Assembly: GCA_002478865.1 (NCBI GenBank)
Contig: DLJZ01000002.1
Span: 310,001 to 374,000, forward strand
Reading direction: 5' to 3'
DNA length: 64,000 nt
From: Hungatella sp. UBA7603
GTDB lineage: Bacteria > Bacillota > Clostridia > Lachnospirales > Lachnospiraceae
Shown here: positions 8,188 to 17,508 of the stretch, one piece after another
Position numbering within the stretch: the stretch's first letter is position 1
How the letters are laid out: each line of letters starts with the position of its first letter
The notes under the pieces: generated by a model
What the model was told of the DNA's origin: nothing
Database searches by the model: none
Seen by the model: the letters and a program-made list of their open reading frames with translations, nothing else
Made by a program: the position numbers and the translations under genes

Positions 8188-9468
8188 TCAGTCCTTTTCA
8201 TCTTGGTATACGATCTTTCCCTTACAGATGGTATATTTTACTCTTCCATATAAGGATTCACCGGTAAATGGGGAGTTGGAAGACTTTGAAACGTATTCTC
8301 CCGCAATCCATTCCTCTTCCGGATTAAAAATCACCAGATCTGCAGGGCTATTTTTTTGAATTCCCTGAAAAGGGAGCCGGTAAAGCTTTGCTGGATTCAG
8401 ACTCATCTTTTCCATCAGCTCCATCATGGTTAAGTGTCCAGTACGCACCAGATTTGTCACTGCAAGGGAAAGAGCCGTCTCAAGGCCTATGATACCGCTT
8501 GGCGCTTCTTTCAGGCCCTTAGCCTTCTCCTCTGTGCTGTGAGGGGCATGATCGGTGGCAATGATATCAATACTTCCGTCCTTTAACCCCATAATGAGCG
8601 CCTGTCTGTCTTCCTCTGTTCGAAGAGGAGGATTCATCTTTGCCAGCGTTCCGTGTTTTAACACTGCTTCCTCTGTTAATGCAAAATGATGAGGTGTTAC
8701 TTCCGCATACACCTCTGCCCCCAGTTCCTTCGCCAGCTTCACCATTTTAACAGAATTCTTTGAGCTGATATGCTGAATGTTAACAGGGGCTTTCGTATGA
8801 AGGGCGATCATTAAATCCCTTGCTACCAAACTGTCCTCAGCAAGAGCGGGAGAACCATAGATGCCAAGCTGATCAGATACCATTCCATGGTTAATTCCGT
8901 TATTTACAATAAATGAAGGATCTTCTTCATGAAAGCTTAGAGGAAGATTTAGTTTTGCCGCCATATCCATGGCATTTTTAACCAGGGAAGCATCTAGAAG
9001 AGGGATTCCATCATCCGTGAATCCGGCCGCTCCATTTGCCTTTAATCCCTCCATATCCGTAAGTTCTGCTCCCAAAAGTCCTTTCGACACTGCTGCTGCG
9101 GAGAGAACTCTGATTCCAGTTTTTTCTCCTTCTTTTAGCACGTATCGTAGGGTCTCCACATTATCGATAGGCGGTTTTGTATTCGCCATGCAGACAACGG
9201 TGGTAAAGCCTCCTTTGGCGGCGGCTCTGGCTCCTGTCTGTATATCTTCTTTATAGGTAAGTCCGGGATCACGAAAATGGACATGGACATCGATAAGGCC
9301 TGGCGCTACCACATAGCCAGAAGCATCGATCACAATATCCTCCTTGGACACGGTAAATTCAAGGTGTTCCTCCATGGCAGTTATTTTCCCGTCATGGATA
9401 CAAATATCCACGTTTTTTTCTGTCTTGTTTGACGGATCTATGACATGAGCGTTTCTAATCCAAATCAT
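8188..9468 (-). CDS. pyrC: Dihydroorotase
   Basis: 426 residues, the typical length of class I dihydroorotase, which cyclises carbamoyl-aspartate to dihydroorotate in pyrimidine synthesis. The zinc-binding HVHFRDPG motif is near residue 60, TDDGIP near 150, and the catalytic ATDHAPHS near 303. The family ending with LVIFNPEEEW and NSPFTGESLYGRVKYTICKG is intact. Its start overlaps the end of the ThrE-like gene upstream by 14 bases. No other pyrimidine genes are in the window, so it stands outside a pyr operon. Confidence 0.95.
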   Translation of the reverse strand: MIWIRNAHVIDPSNKTEKNVDICIHDGKITAMEEHLEFTVSKEDIVIDASGYVVAPGLIDVHVHFRDPGLTYKEDIQTGARAAAKGGFTTVVCMANTKPPIDNVETLRYVLKEGEKTGIRVLSAAAVSKGLLGAELTDMEGLKANGAAGFTDDGIPLLDASLVKNAMDMAAKLNLPLSFHEEDPSFIVNNGINHGMVSDQLGIYGSPALAEDSLVARDLMIALHTKAPVNIQHISSKNSVKMVKLAKELGAEVYAEVTPHHFALTEEAVLKHGTLAKMNPPLRTEEDRQALIMGLKDGSIDIIATDHAPHSTEEKAKGLKEAPSGIIGLETALSLAVTNLVRTGHLTMMELMEKMSLNPAKLYRLPFQGIQKNSPADLVIFNPEEEWIAGEYVSKSSNSPFTGESLYGRVKYTICKGKIVYQDEKD

Positions 9469-9940
9469 CTTTATTCTCCCTTTCTTTTCTCTCCTCTGTT
9501 TTTATCGGCTTTTTTGCCGCAAACTTAAAAAGACGCTGAGGCAGTTCGAAAACAAATACGATTCCAAGTACGATAGCGACCGCTACCTTTAACGCTAAAA
9601 ATCCTGTACGGGCTGCTAACGTCAGCTCGTCGGTCACGATATAATAAGCCGTCCAGTACACGCCTGCCCCAGGAACCAGGGGAAAGATACCGGATATTAA
9701 AAATATGGTAACCGGGCAACGTTCTCTGACTGCAAATGTCCTGGAAAACAGAATGACAACAATGGTAGCAATCATCGCAGATACAGGAGTGGATACATAG
9801 GTCATTAGGCCAGCGTAAACAATCCAGCCTGCCCCGCCAATAAATCCGCAGTAAGGATAAAACTTTCTGGGGACTCCAAATAGGAGAGAAAACGCAATGG
9901 TTCCTACTATGGCAGCCAGCGTTTCAAACAAAAGGCTCAT
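9455..9940 (-). CDS. Threonine/serine exporter, ThrE C-terminal-type membrane subunit
   Basis: 161 residues with four to five membrane helices and the GxxPLVPGAGVYWTAYY segment characteristic of the ThrE_2 half of threonine/serine exporters. In actinobacterial ThrE the two halves form one polypeptide; here, as in most Firmicutes, they are two genes that overlap by 4 bases. The product should form a membrane complex with the 288-residue partner encoded just upstream. Substrate specificity for Thr/Ser is inferred from the family. Confidence 0.85.
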   Translation of the reverse strand: MSLLFETLAAIVGTIAFSLLFGVPRKFYPYCGFIGGAGWIVYAGLMTYVSTPVSAMIATIVVILFSRTFAVRERCPVTIFLISGIFPLVPGAGVYWTAYYIVTDELTLAARTGFLALKVAVAIVLGIVFVFELPQRLFKFAAKKPIKTEERKERENKDDLD

Positions 9941-10803
9941 AAGAGTGCACCTCCTGTCAGGCGGTGGAACACACCAAACACCAGACCAACTCCCATGGCA
10001 ATGCTAAAAAACACCAACAGAGCGTCCATCATACGGACAGAGCCCGAAATATAATCTTCGTCTGCAATATCCCGAATGGCATTGGTAAATGGCACTCCGG
10101 GAATAAGAGGCATTATGGAGCCGATGATCATATAGTTGAGATGTTCCCCGATCTGAAGTAGATACAGGGACGTACAGATAAATGTGACCAAAGCACCGCC
10201 ACCTATATTTCCTACGATTTTAGAAAGTTTGGGGGCGCTTATAAATAATACGTATAGATATAGTAGGACGCCCACTACAAAGGCACATACACTGTCTCTT
10301 ATATTGCCGCCAAATAGATAGCAAAAACAGGCACTTCCGACTCCGGAGGCAAATATTTGCATGTATTTGGATTTTCCTGGCATGATCTTAATCTCATCTA
10401 AGCGTAGCCTGACTTCTTTCAAACTTACTAGTCCGGCCTCTATTTCTCTGGATAACTGGTTTACAGCCGCGACCCGGTCTAAATGGGTTCCGCTTACTGG
10501 AATATGCTGGACCTTTGCAAATATTTCCTCTCTTTCATTGCCTGAGGTGGTGAAGATTCCGTTGCTTAAGACAAAGGAATTACCGGACTCGATTCCGTAG
10601 TAGCGGCAGATTCTGTCCATGGTTTCTTCTACTCGAAAGATCTCTGCTCCATTTTCCAGGAGAATGTGCCCTGCCTGCATGGCTGCATTGAGGATTTCTC
10701 TTTGGTGGGAGGTGTGTTCTTCCTCGTTGTCATCATCATCTGAACCAAGTCTTGATTCGTTCTCTGATTGATGATCTTTTTTACATTCTTTATCGTGTTC
10801 CAT
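9937..10803 (-). CDS. Threonine/serine exporter family protein, ThrE N-terminal-type subunit
   Basis: 288 residues. The first 35 are highly charged (a run of Asp and Glu). A cytosolic ThrE domain follows (AGHILLENGAEIFRVEETMD, GIFTTSG), then five or so membrane helices including the PLIPGVPFTNAIRDI loop typical of the family. It starts from an ATG preceded by AGGAGA. It overlaps the smaller membrane partner by 4 bases, so the two subunits are likely translated together, in an operon with pyrC. Confidence 0.87.
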   Translation of the reverse strand: MEHDKECKKDHQSENESRLGSDDDDNEEEHTSHQREILNAAMQAGHILLENGAEIFRVEETMDRICRYYGIESGNSFVLSNGIFTTSGNEREEIFAKVQHIPVSGTHLDRVAAVNQLSREIEAGLVSLKEVRLRLDEIKIMPGKSKYMQIFASGVGSACFCYLFGGNIRDSVCAFVVGVLLYLYVLFISAPKLSKIVGNIGGGALVTFICTSLYLLQIGEHLNYMIIGSIMPLIPGVPFTNAIRDIADEDYISGSVRMMDALLVFFSIAMGVGLVFGVFHRLTGGALL

Positions 10804-10816
10804 CTATACCGGTCTC

Positions 10817-11563
10817 CTACCCAATAATAAAACTTTCGCCGTCCTCTTTTATATTTATAATCCGATCCTCGTAGGGATTTGATACTTCCATATTTTTTAA
10901 TTTTTGTATCACCGAAAAATCTCCCCAACAGTGCATTGGAAAAACCCAGTTTACCTGGTTCTTATTCATAAACTCATGGAATCCTAGATAAAATGCATTT
11001 TCTTGTCTGGGATCCAGAGGCAGGAATGCAACGTCAAACTTTATGCCTTCCATCTTATCTACTTCTTCTGAGTACTGCTTTGCCATATTCTGGTTCCAAT
11101 CGTCGGGTTCTCCCTCCCAATACCAGTTATTTAGATCTCCGGCATGGTAGAGGATTTTTCCTTCTGCTTTTATAATAAATGCAACACCTTCATCGGTGGA
11201 TCGAAAGGTTGAGACTTCTAAATCTGCCGCTCCTCCTTCTTTTGCAAGTTCTGATATAATTCCCTCTCTAAGCAAGAACCCACATTCCGCTCCAGGTTTC
11301 ATATATGTTATATGATTTGCAATTGGTTCAGGCAAATGTTTGATTGAGATATCATCGGATAATACAAGGTGTATTGTGTCGTATTTTTTAGACAGATCAA
11401 GGATCTTTGGGGAGTAATGATCCCCATGCCGGTGGCTTGAAAATACAAAAAGCGGCTTGTCCTTATTAATCTCAGGTAAAATACCTTCGGTATAATCAAA
11501 CAACAAAGCCATGGTCTCCAGCTCCACGAAAAATGAGCTATGATGGATATATGTAATCTTCAT
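10817..11563 (-). CDS. Metallo-beta-lactamase-fold hydrolase
   Basis: 248 residues. The zinc-binding HRHGDH motif is at residues 44-49, a second ligand region is LYHAGDLNNW near residue 133, and a late PMHCWGD is near residue 211. This places it in the UlaG-like/ZnMc branch of the MBL fold, whose members hydrolyse phosphodiester or lactone bonds. The substrate is unknown. AAAAGGAGG precedes the ATG. It lies 13 bases upstream of the exporter gene and is probably the first gene of that operon. Confidence 0.85.
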   Translation of the reverse strand: MKITYIHHSSFFVELETMALLFDYTEGILPEINKDKPLFVFSSHRHGDHYSPKILDLSKKYDTIHLVLSDDISIKHLPEPIANHITYMKPGAECGFLLREGIISELAKEGGAADLEVSTFRSTDEGVAFIIKAEGKILYHAGDLNNWYWEGEPDDWNQNMAKQYSEEVDKMEGIKFDVAFLPLDPRQENAFYLGFHEFMNKNQVNWVFPMHCWGDFSVIQKLKNMEVSNPYEDRIINIKEDGESFIIG

Positions 11564-11636
11564 GAGAATGGACCTCCTTTTATAGCTGATTGGAAAATTA
11601 TATCATAGGACATGCCCCTCTGCAAAGCATATGTAT

Positions 11637-11668
11637 ATAAAAAAGGCGGGGACAAATGTCCTCGCCTT
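11637..11668 (-). terminator. Intrinsic terminator after the small lipoprotein gene
   Basis: On the minus strand AAGGCGAGGAC pairs with GTCCCCGCCTT around a short ATTT loop and is followed by a run of T. It lies about 40 bases past the stop of the lipoprotein gene at 11710. Confidence 0.8.
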
Positions 11669-11709
11669 ATAAAATACATATTCCTACTAGATCTGGTATA
11701 AATACTAGA

Positions 11710-11991
11710 TTAGTTAGCTGCCTTAGTTGTTTCAGCTTCTACGGAAGTAGACTCAGCTGCTTCTGTTGTTGTCTCTTCTGTTGTAGCTTCTTTAGAAGAC
11801 TCTAAAGTAGTTGCTTCTTCTGTTGTAGACTCTTCAACTGTTGTTGCTTCTTCTGTTGTTGTTGCTTCTGTTGTAACTGCTTCTGTAGCTGCTGCAGTTG
11901 TCTCAGTTGTCTTGCTTCCACAAGCAGAGATTGTTGCCATTGCTAATACTGCTAATCCTGTAAGTACGAGTTTCTTTGTTGTTAATTTCAT
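11710..11991 (-). CDS. Small Thr/Glu-rich lipoprotein
   Basis: 93 residues. The signal peptide ends with the lipobox ATISAC and the lipidated Cys24. The remaining 70 residues are almost only Thr, Glu, Ala, Ser and Val in TTEEATT-type repeats, with no folded domain. The composition matches the spacer seen in the binding proteins at 5563 and 53860. It could be a stand-alone cell-surface spacer protein, or the remnant of a binding protein whose domain was lost. A GGAGGAG ribosome binding site and its own terminator argue that it is expressed. Confidence 0.8.
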   Translation of the reverse strand: MKLTTKKLVLTGLAVLAMATISACGSKTTETTAAATEAVTTEATTTEEATTVEESTTEEATTLESSKEATTEETTTEAAESTSVEAETTKAAN

Positions 11992-12000
11992 AATAATTCT

Positions 12001-12851
12001 CCTCCTTGCGACTACATAGATTTTATTTTTTTATGTAATATGCGGTCGCGGTCTCATGTTGTCTTACGACCCTGAAACCAAATCCAAGTTTAACACCTAA
12101 GGATTACAAAGTCAATGACCTTTGTATGATTATTTTCTTAATTAAAATCGGGGTAATTCTTAATTTTTTTTACAAAGGAATGCGGTTGAAGACTTTAGAA
12201 AATTATTAAAATGTACACTTGAACCTTATTTAATTAAGTCTATTTCATTTGTTCATTAGAATTTTGCATTAATTAATGGATTTGTTTCGTAAAATTTTTG
12301 TAAAATATGTATATGGATTTAAACCCGTCAAATAATGGTAACGGGGTTTTATACGTGCTTCTATTAGGTTCTTAAGGAGATTTTAATGGGTATTAAGGGA
12401 TTTTGAGAGAGTTTCAGAGAAGTTTATAAGTTTGGTATGAAGATTCAGACTTAGATTTGAAGTGTTTTTTATATTAGGATAACGGGATTTGTTCGATCTC
12501 TAGGCTGACTTAAACAATTAATTTAAGGTTTTGTTGGCATTCCTCTTGGTCCTTATAATATGCTTGTTACATTTTACTTCTACTACACTTGAATCTATAA
12601 GATCTAAATTATTAGAATACTTCAATTTCATCCGCTCGCAAAACTTTGAGGAAACTACTTATTTATCCCTTGCATCTACACCCAATTTTAACATAAAATT
12701 AATGTAAATATTTCACTTAATCCTATATAATCTTATTTAACCTTATATGCCTTTTATCCTCCGCATAACGGGCCCAATAAATTTCTGATACACTTTTGAT
12801 AATTAATATAGAAAGAACAATTACAATAATGAATATACAGGGGGTAATTTC
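12001..12851. other. Long AT-rich intergenic region
   Basis: About 850 bases without a convincing gene. The first 60 bases are the 5' leader of the lipoprotein, with a GGTCG/CGACC pairing near 12044-12076. A weak AACCCGT/ACGGGGTT hairpin lies near 12325-12350. On the minus strand around 12527-12640 a short open frame contains NLDLIDSSVVEVKCNK, which looks like an eroded gene but was not identified. The nitroreductase promoter must lie near the right end. Confidence 0.45.
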
Positions 12852-13421
12852 ATGTTTAAAGATCTAGTTACAAAATGTCGCACATGCCGTAGATTTTATG
12901 AGGAAGTCAGGATACCTACCGAGGATCTAAAAGAGTTGGTGAACCTTGCCAGACTCACACCTTCTACGTCCAATTCCCAAGCCCTTAAATTTAGGCTCTG
13001 CAATACACCGGAAGAAACGGATAAAGTATATGAAACACTTGGCTGGGCAGGAGCTCTACCAGAATGGGATGGACCAGAAAAAGGGGAACGTCCTTCAGCC
13101 TATATTGTTATATTATGTGACTTGTCTCTTGGAAAAAACAAGCTTTATGACGACGGTATAGCTGCCCAAACGATGATGTTAGGAGCCGTTGAAAATGGTT
13201 ATGGTGGCTGTATCCTTGGCAATGTACAGCGAAGCCGCCTAGCAGAGGCACTTGGTATCGATACTACTCTATATTCTGTCGATCTGGTTCTTGCTCTTGG
13301 AAAACCAAAAGAAGAAGTGGTTATTGTACCAGTGAAAGAGGATGGGGATATTCGGTATTATCGGGATGAAAATCAGGTTCATTACGTTCCTAAGAGGACG
13401 GTTGATGAATTGATTGTATAG
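12852..13421 (+). CDS. Nitroreductase-family protein
   Basis: 189 residues with the FMN-binding nitroreductase fold: an N-terminal CRTCRRFYEE segment (the R-S/T-x-R-x-F region that holds FMN phosphate), LTPSTSNSQALKFRL near residue 37, and GGCILGNVQR near 117. Such enzymes reduce nitro groups, quinones or flavins with NAD(P)H; the substrate is unknown. A GGGGG-containing ribosome binding site precedes the ATG. It is a single plus-strand gene with its own terminator. Confidence 0.88.
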   Translation: MFKDLVTKCRTCRRFYEEVRIPTEDLKELVNLARLTPSTSNSQALKFRLCNTPEETDKVYETLGWAGALPEWDGPEKGERPSAYIVILCDLSLGKNKLYDDGIAAQTMMLGAVENGYGGCILGNVQRSRLAEALGIDTTLYSVDLVLALGKPKEEVVIVPVKEDGDIRYYRDENQVHYVPKRTVDELIV

Positions 13422-13500
13422 GATTTTTATATGATAATGATATAACTTGTTGTGAATATTTTAACATGAATATAATTTTAATAATGAAGAGAAGTACAGA

Positions 13501-13539
13501 ATCAGCCAGTCAATAGAAATCTAGACTGGCTGATTTTTA
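13501..13539 (+). terminator. Intrinsic terminator after the nitroreductase gene
   Basis: ATCAGCCAGTC pairs perfectly with GACTGGCTGAT (13501-13534) and a TTTTT run follows. The stem is symmetrical enough to serve also the convergent zinc-ribbon gene, which ends at 13570. Confidence 0.85.
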
Positions 13540-13569
13540 ACCTATATTCAATTAGTTTATCTTTTGGAG

Positions 13570-13950
13570 TTAAAACTTCTGTCCACATTTAGGGCAGTAT
13601 TCAAAATCTTCTGAAGTTACATAGCCACATTTAGCACAAGATTTTTGGTTCCATTGTGAAGTCCTTCTTCCTGTCTCTATGATTGTTAAATCCTGCTCTG
13701 TAATCTCTATCGACTCTCTCCGGCCTAGTTGTTTACCCTTGTCTGCATTTAATTCGTAGATAGTATTACAACAAGACATTTGAACGTAATATCGGCAATC
13801 CCATTTAATGATGGGAATGAAGAATATGCTGAAATAGCTATAGGTCATAAAGACTTGATATTTGCCATAACCTCCGCACAGGCTGCAGATTGCAGTCTTT
13901 GAATAATCGAAGAGTTTCCTGCCTTGGCTTATGCCACAGATGAAAAACAT
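13570..13950 (-). CDS. Zinc-ribbon domain protein
   Basis: 126 residues. An N-terminal CSLCGGYGK at residues 22-30 resembles a metal-binding knuckle, and a C-terminal zinc ribbon reads CAKCGY...CPKCGQKF (CxxC-x11-CxxC) over the last 20 residues. A hydrophobic YSYFSIFFIPIIKW segment lies between. Similar Lachnospiraceae zinc-ribbon proteins have no assigned function. It follows a nearly 180-base gap after the glycan locus and looks monocistronic. Confidence 0.7.
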   Translation of the reverse strand: MFFICGISQGRKLFDYSKTAICSLCGGYGKYQVFMTYSYFSIFFIPIIKWDCRYYVQMSCCNTIYELNADKGKQLGRRESIEITEQDLTIIETGRRTSQWNQKSCAKCGYVTSEDFEYCPKCGQKF

Positions 13951-14128
13951 AGTAATCCTCCATTCCGTCTTAATTTATATTATATCTATAACCCATTTTG
14001 AATTACCCTTAAATTGTTTACTACCTCCGGTAACTAATCACATTTATAAGGGATAGTCTTATAATTGAACAGAAATAAAGCAGAAGATTTTTTTAATGTA
14101 TTTTGAGTAGAACTAATAGTAGACATTA

Positions 14129-15148
14129 TTACACTTCGTCCTCAATAAAAAAATCATTCATAAATGTTTTATATTGTTTCACTCTGTGGTCATTAGGTGC
14201 ATATGTATCTAATTTGTCTAATACATTCACCCACAAAAAATCTTCTTTTGATATCAACATCTCCAAAGTCTCAATTCCATTTTCAACATCAAAGATTCTT
14301 TGTCTATCTTCTTCATAGCCCCTTCGGGTTATATTAAAAAAATCTGGTTCCGAATAATACCGATTATCTGTTTTACCTTGAATTATTTTTACTAGTTGAG
14401 TAAAGGTCTCACGATAAAACTCTTTTTCAAAATGGGCACCATTAAGATTATCCCAATATGTTGCATCCCCCATAAAGTATTGAGATAGGTCTATTACATA
14501 TGGATTGTACTTTTCTATGATGTAATCTTCTAATTCCTTTAGGGGCTGGTTGTACTTATCATTAGCTTGAAATGGGTTCTTGAAATTATCCGGTATCTCC
14601 TTAATGCGACCATCTTTATCCAAATAATAAGTATTAGATCGAAATCTATTTAATATAATATGATCTGAATCATATTTTTTCATAATTTTTTCAAAGAATA
14701 TATCAACGTAAGGATACCAAATCCATTTAGGAAGATTCATAAAATTAGCAACTTGAATATCATTTTTATATTTATCAAAGCTAGCCGTCTGCAAGTATTC
14801 ATGAGCGCAGGTAGCAAATGCAGTTTCTTTAAATATGGCAAAATCATTTTGCATATCAAATAAATCCATTACTAGCCAATCTGCATCTGATTCTAGCAGC
14901 AACTTAACAGTGGATTTATTTAAGCATTGATGAAGGGAATTGATACGGGACTTATCCCAAAGCTCTTCAGCAGTAATCTCCAACACCTCATTTTCAAGAA
15001 ATGGAGGGGGCATCACAGATAAGGCTATATTCTGTTTATCCAGAAAATAGCACATCTCTATTTCATCATGAGCTATTCCATGCCCCGAACTATCGCCATC
15101 AAGCAATGAAATACGTGATATGCAGCTACCTAGAACGTTTACTCTCAT
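14129..15148 (-). CDS. DUF6270-like protein, last gene of the glycan locus
   Basis: 339 residues starting MRVNVLGSCISRISLL, the signature opening of DUF6270-type proteins found in polysaccharide loci (beta strand, then G-S-C-x-S-R). The central DADWLVMDLFDMQNDF motif aligns with the D-x-L-I-x-D-x-x-D/E-x-R-F box of the family. The fold is thought to be SGNH-hydrolase-like, and the C-terminal segment DATYWDNLNGAHFEKEF contains a candidate N-x-x-H. A related domain is fused to the glycosyltransferase at 30435. An acyl-transfer or esterase role on the glycan is a guess. AAGGGAG precedes the ATG. Confidence 0.7.
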   Translation of the reverse strand: MRVNVLGSCISRISLLDGDSSGHGIAHDEIEMCYFLDKQNIALSVMPPPFLENEVLEITAEELWDKSRINSLHQCLNKSTVKLLLESDADWLVMDLFDMQNDFAIFKETAFATCAHEYLQTASFDKYKNDIQVANFMNLPKWIWYPYVDIFFEKIMKKYDSDHIILNRFRSNTYYLDKDGRIKEIPDNFKNPFQANDKYNQPLKELEDYIIEKYNPYVIDLSQYFMGDATYWDNLNGAHFEKEFYRETFTQLVKIIQGKTDNRYYSEPDFFNITRRGYEEDRQRIFDVENGIETLEMLISKEDFLWVNVLDKLDTYAPNDHRVKQYKTFMNDFFIEDEV

Positions 15149-15278
15149 ACTTATTTCTCCCTTAGTATTTGTTTTATATAATCATTTTATAACACTATTT
15201 TTTAAGCAATGCTAAAATATAAATCTATTTTGAGTTTTGATTATCTCTTAATAGACTATTAGAGACAAATTAATAATG

Positions 15279-16217
15279 TTATTTTTTTATTTCTCCAGCA
15301 AAATATTGACCAATTTTAGCGATGAAACTTAAGGTATCCAACTTCATTAAATCCGGGAACGTAGAAATTACAGGTGCAGTCTCGAAGCTTAAAACTTTAT
15401 TAAACTTAATGTTTCTCAATCCCCTGATAAAACCGGCCCAATCAGTAGATGCAAGATTCTCTCTATTTTTTGCAAAAGTAAATGGAATCTGATGCAAATC
15501 AGCAACTCCATCATTATCGTGAATATGCAATACTTTCAATCTATCTCCAAGCCCTGTAATAAAACTCTCAAAATCAATACCAACCAGATTCGCGTGACCT
15601 GTATCAAAACAAAAGCCCAAGACCTCCGCCTGATATTTTTCATTTATTCGGTCAATCCGTTCCACTGCTTTTTTAACATCACAACATGGACCTTCTACCA
15701 AATGTCCAGCTATGCTATCATATAAATTTTCAATACATATAGTGATTCCAAGATCCTTAGCCAGCGGTGCTATAGACTCTATAAACTGCTCTGTACGCTT
15801 CCATTCTTCCTCCTCAGAGCCTAAAAAACGTGCTAACTTACAACCATGAATAACAACATAAGAACAGCCAAAGAAAGCACATATCATCATACTTTTTGGA
15901 GCAACTTCTTTCCATAGGTAATCATTCAGCTCCTTATTGGCCATTGGCACATATACCGGGTATGGCATGTGCATCTGATTTATTCTAATTCCTGTTGCAT
16001 CTGCTCCATTTTTATGTGGCATGAAATAGTTCTCTAGTTCCTGAATAGACTTATCAAAAAAACTGTTTTTCTCCAACTGATATAGAGAGGTATTCATCAG
16101 ATAAGAATTTAAACTGAAATCCGCAGATGTGAATCCTGCACGCTTTAATATATAAAATCCTTCTTCTGGGTGGGTGTCATATACGACATTTTTAGTCTGT
16201 ACTCCAATCTTCATCAT
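15279..16217 (-). CDS. Sugar phosphate isomerase/epimerase (xylose isomerase-like TIM barrel)
   Basis: 312 residues of an AP_endonuc_2 TIM barrel. The expected divalent-metal ligands are visible: Glu in ICIENLYDS, Asp and His in FCFDTGHAN, His and Asp in VLHIHDNDG, and Glu in LSFETAP. Members isomerise or epimerise sugars or inositols. Its ATG overlaps the TGA of the paralogue upstream by 4 bases, implying coupled translation. Within the glycan locus it probably makes or edits a monosaccharide precursor. Confidence 0.85.
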   Translation of the reverse strand: MMKIGVQTKNVVYDTHPEEGFYILKRAGFTSADFSLNSYLMNTSLYQLEKNSFFDKSIQELENYFMPHKNGADATGIRINQMHMPYPVYVPMANKELNDYLWKEVAPKSMMICAFFGCSYVVIHGCKLARFLGSEEEEWKRTEQFIESIAPLAKDLGITICIENLYDSIAGHLVEGPCCDVKKAVERIDRINEKYQAEVLGFCFDTGHANLVGIDFESFITGLGDRLKVLHIHDNDGVADLHQIPFTFAKNRENLASTDWAGFIRGLRNIKFNKVLSFETAPVISTFPDLMKLDTLSFIAKIGQYFAGEIKK

Positions 16218-17479
16218 TCTTTGTCCCCCAGTCTGTCAAAAAAATAGGAAGGCATATATTCGTCATTAAAAAACTCAATATTATCAATGCCCATATCGTT
16301 CAGTTGTTTTTCAATTTCACGATAATATATATTACATATGAAGATTCCGCAGTTATCTGGGAGGTCTAATAACCTTTCTGGTGATTTAATCTCTAACCCG
16401 CAGAATTGTGTTCCCCATATACTTTGATTATTATCACAAGTGAATAAAGGGGGATATTTCTCTCCATAGCATTTCATAAAATTCCGGCACATATTTCCTG
16501 CTCCGAAAAGCACAATAGATTGATACTTCTTTAAGAGATTTTCAATTTCAATCTGCCATTTAAAATAACTTGCCACAGATATAGCAAGCTTCATCAGCTC
16601 TGGACGAAGGATCGGAGAAAAAGAACTAGCTGTATCAGAAAAATTCAAAATAAGATTACCGTCAAACCCTGTATCCCTAAGTCCACGAATTAAGCTAAGC
16701 CAATCAGTCATAGGCTGTGCATTATTTACGCATGTAAATGGCAGTAATGCATTTTCAGAATGACCATCACAGTCCCTTAGGATAACTGCTTTTAAACGGT
16801 TTCCCAGACTTAAAACAAAATCATACATAATCTGCCCACATAAGTTGCAAACGCCTACATCCATACAAAATCCAAATCGTTCTTCTCCAACTTCTTCATT
16901 TAATCTATCAACCCACTGGGCTGCTGTTTTTCCATTTGCGCAGATTCCCCTGATTAAATGACCATTAAAATCCCGGCACTGATTCTCTAAAAGTATCATT
17001 ACATTATGTTCTCTTGCAATCCCAGCAAGATGGAGATAATAGTTCTTATTTACTAACCATTCATTTTCTTGTTTCACACCTGAAAATAATGGCCTTATTA
17101 TAATTGATTGGCTCCCCGCACTCGTGCAAGCTTTAATACTCTCCTCTGCCAGTTGAATCAAAAGTTGATTGTAACATTCATCTTTTGAACTTCTTTCTAG
17201 ATATGGAGCATACGCTATGGTCGTATTTAGTTTCACCTGGTTGCACCGATCCAACATAGGAATCAAGCTATTATGAAGTTCTGACGGATTATTAAATATG
17301 CGTGTTTTTCTAATATTTTTATTTATATCAGTCTTACCTGAGCTTTTTAATTCATTTGGAGAACAGACCATTGACAAATCAAGCAAAACGTCATGAAATC
17401 CTGATTTCACAATATCCGTAATTCCCTGTCCAGGCCGCTCTATATCAACGATTCCACTTGGAGCGCATATTATATTCAT
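16214..17479 (-). CDS. TIM-barrel epimerase paralogue with degenerate metal site plus C-terminal Rossmann module
   Basis: 421 residues. Residues 1-310 are clearly related to the neighbour at 15279, but the metal-binding motifs are altered: FCFDTGHAN has become FCMDVGVCN, VLHIHDND has become VILRDCDG, and LSFETAP has become LNFSDTA. It therefore looks like a non-canonical or catalytically silent paralogue. Residues 319-415 form the locus-specific Rossmann-like module (IVLFGAGNM, FTCDNNQSIWG, GIFICNIYYREIEKQL). AAAAGGAG precedes the ATG. A regulatory or partner role for the active paralogue is possible. Confidence 0.8.
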   Translation of the reverse strand: MNIICAPSGIVDIERPGQGITDIVKSGFHDVLLDLSMVCSPNELKSSGKTDINKNIRKTRIFNNPSELHNSLIPMLDRCNQVKLNTTIAYAPYLERSSKDECYNQLLIQLAEESIKACTSAGSQSIIIRPLFSGVKQENEWLVNKNYYLHLAGIAREHNVMILLENQCRDFNGHLIRGICANGKTAAQWVDRLNEEVGEERFGFCMDVGVCNLCGQIMYDFVLSLGNRLKAVILRDCDGHSENALLPFTCVNNAQPMTDWLSLIRGLRDTGFDGNLILNFSDTASSFSPILRPELMKLAISVASYFKWQIEIENLLKKYQSIVLFGAGNMCRNFMKCYGEKYPPLFTCDNNQSIWGTQFCGLEIKSPERLLDLPDNCGIFICNIYYREIEKQLNDMGIDNIEFFNDEYMPSYFFDRLGDKE

Positions 17480-17508
17480 TTTATTTCAAACTCCTTTTCT
17501 AAGAAGTA

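Noticed and set aside
10629..10928. 99-codon frame overlapping the ThrE and metallo-beta-lactamase genes
   Set aside because: It is an out-of-frame reading of two well-supported genes.
12320..12350. AACCCGT...ACGGGGTT hairpin with T residues as a terminator
   Set aside because: The stem is short, the loop long, and no gene ends upstream of it on the plus strand.
12527..12640. Minus-strand fragment with NLDLIDSSVVEVKCNK as a possible transposase relic
   Set aside because: Too short and not assignable to any family by eye; no start site or neighbouring mobile-element features.
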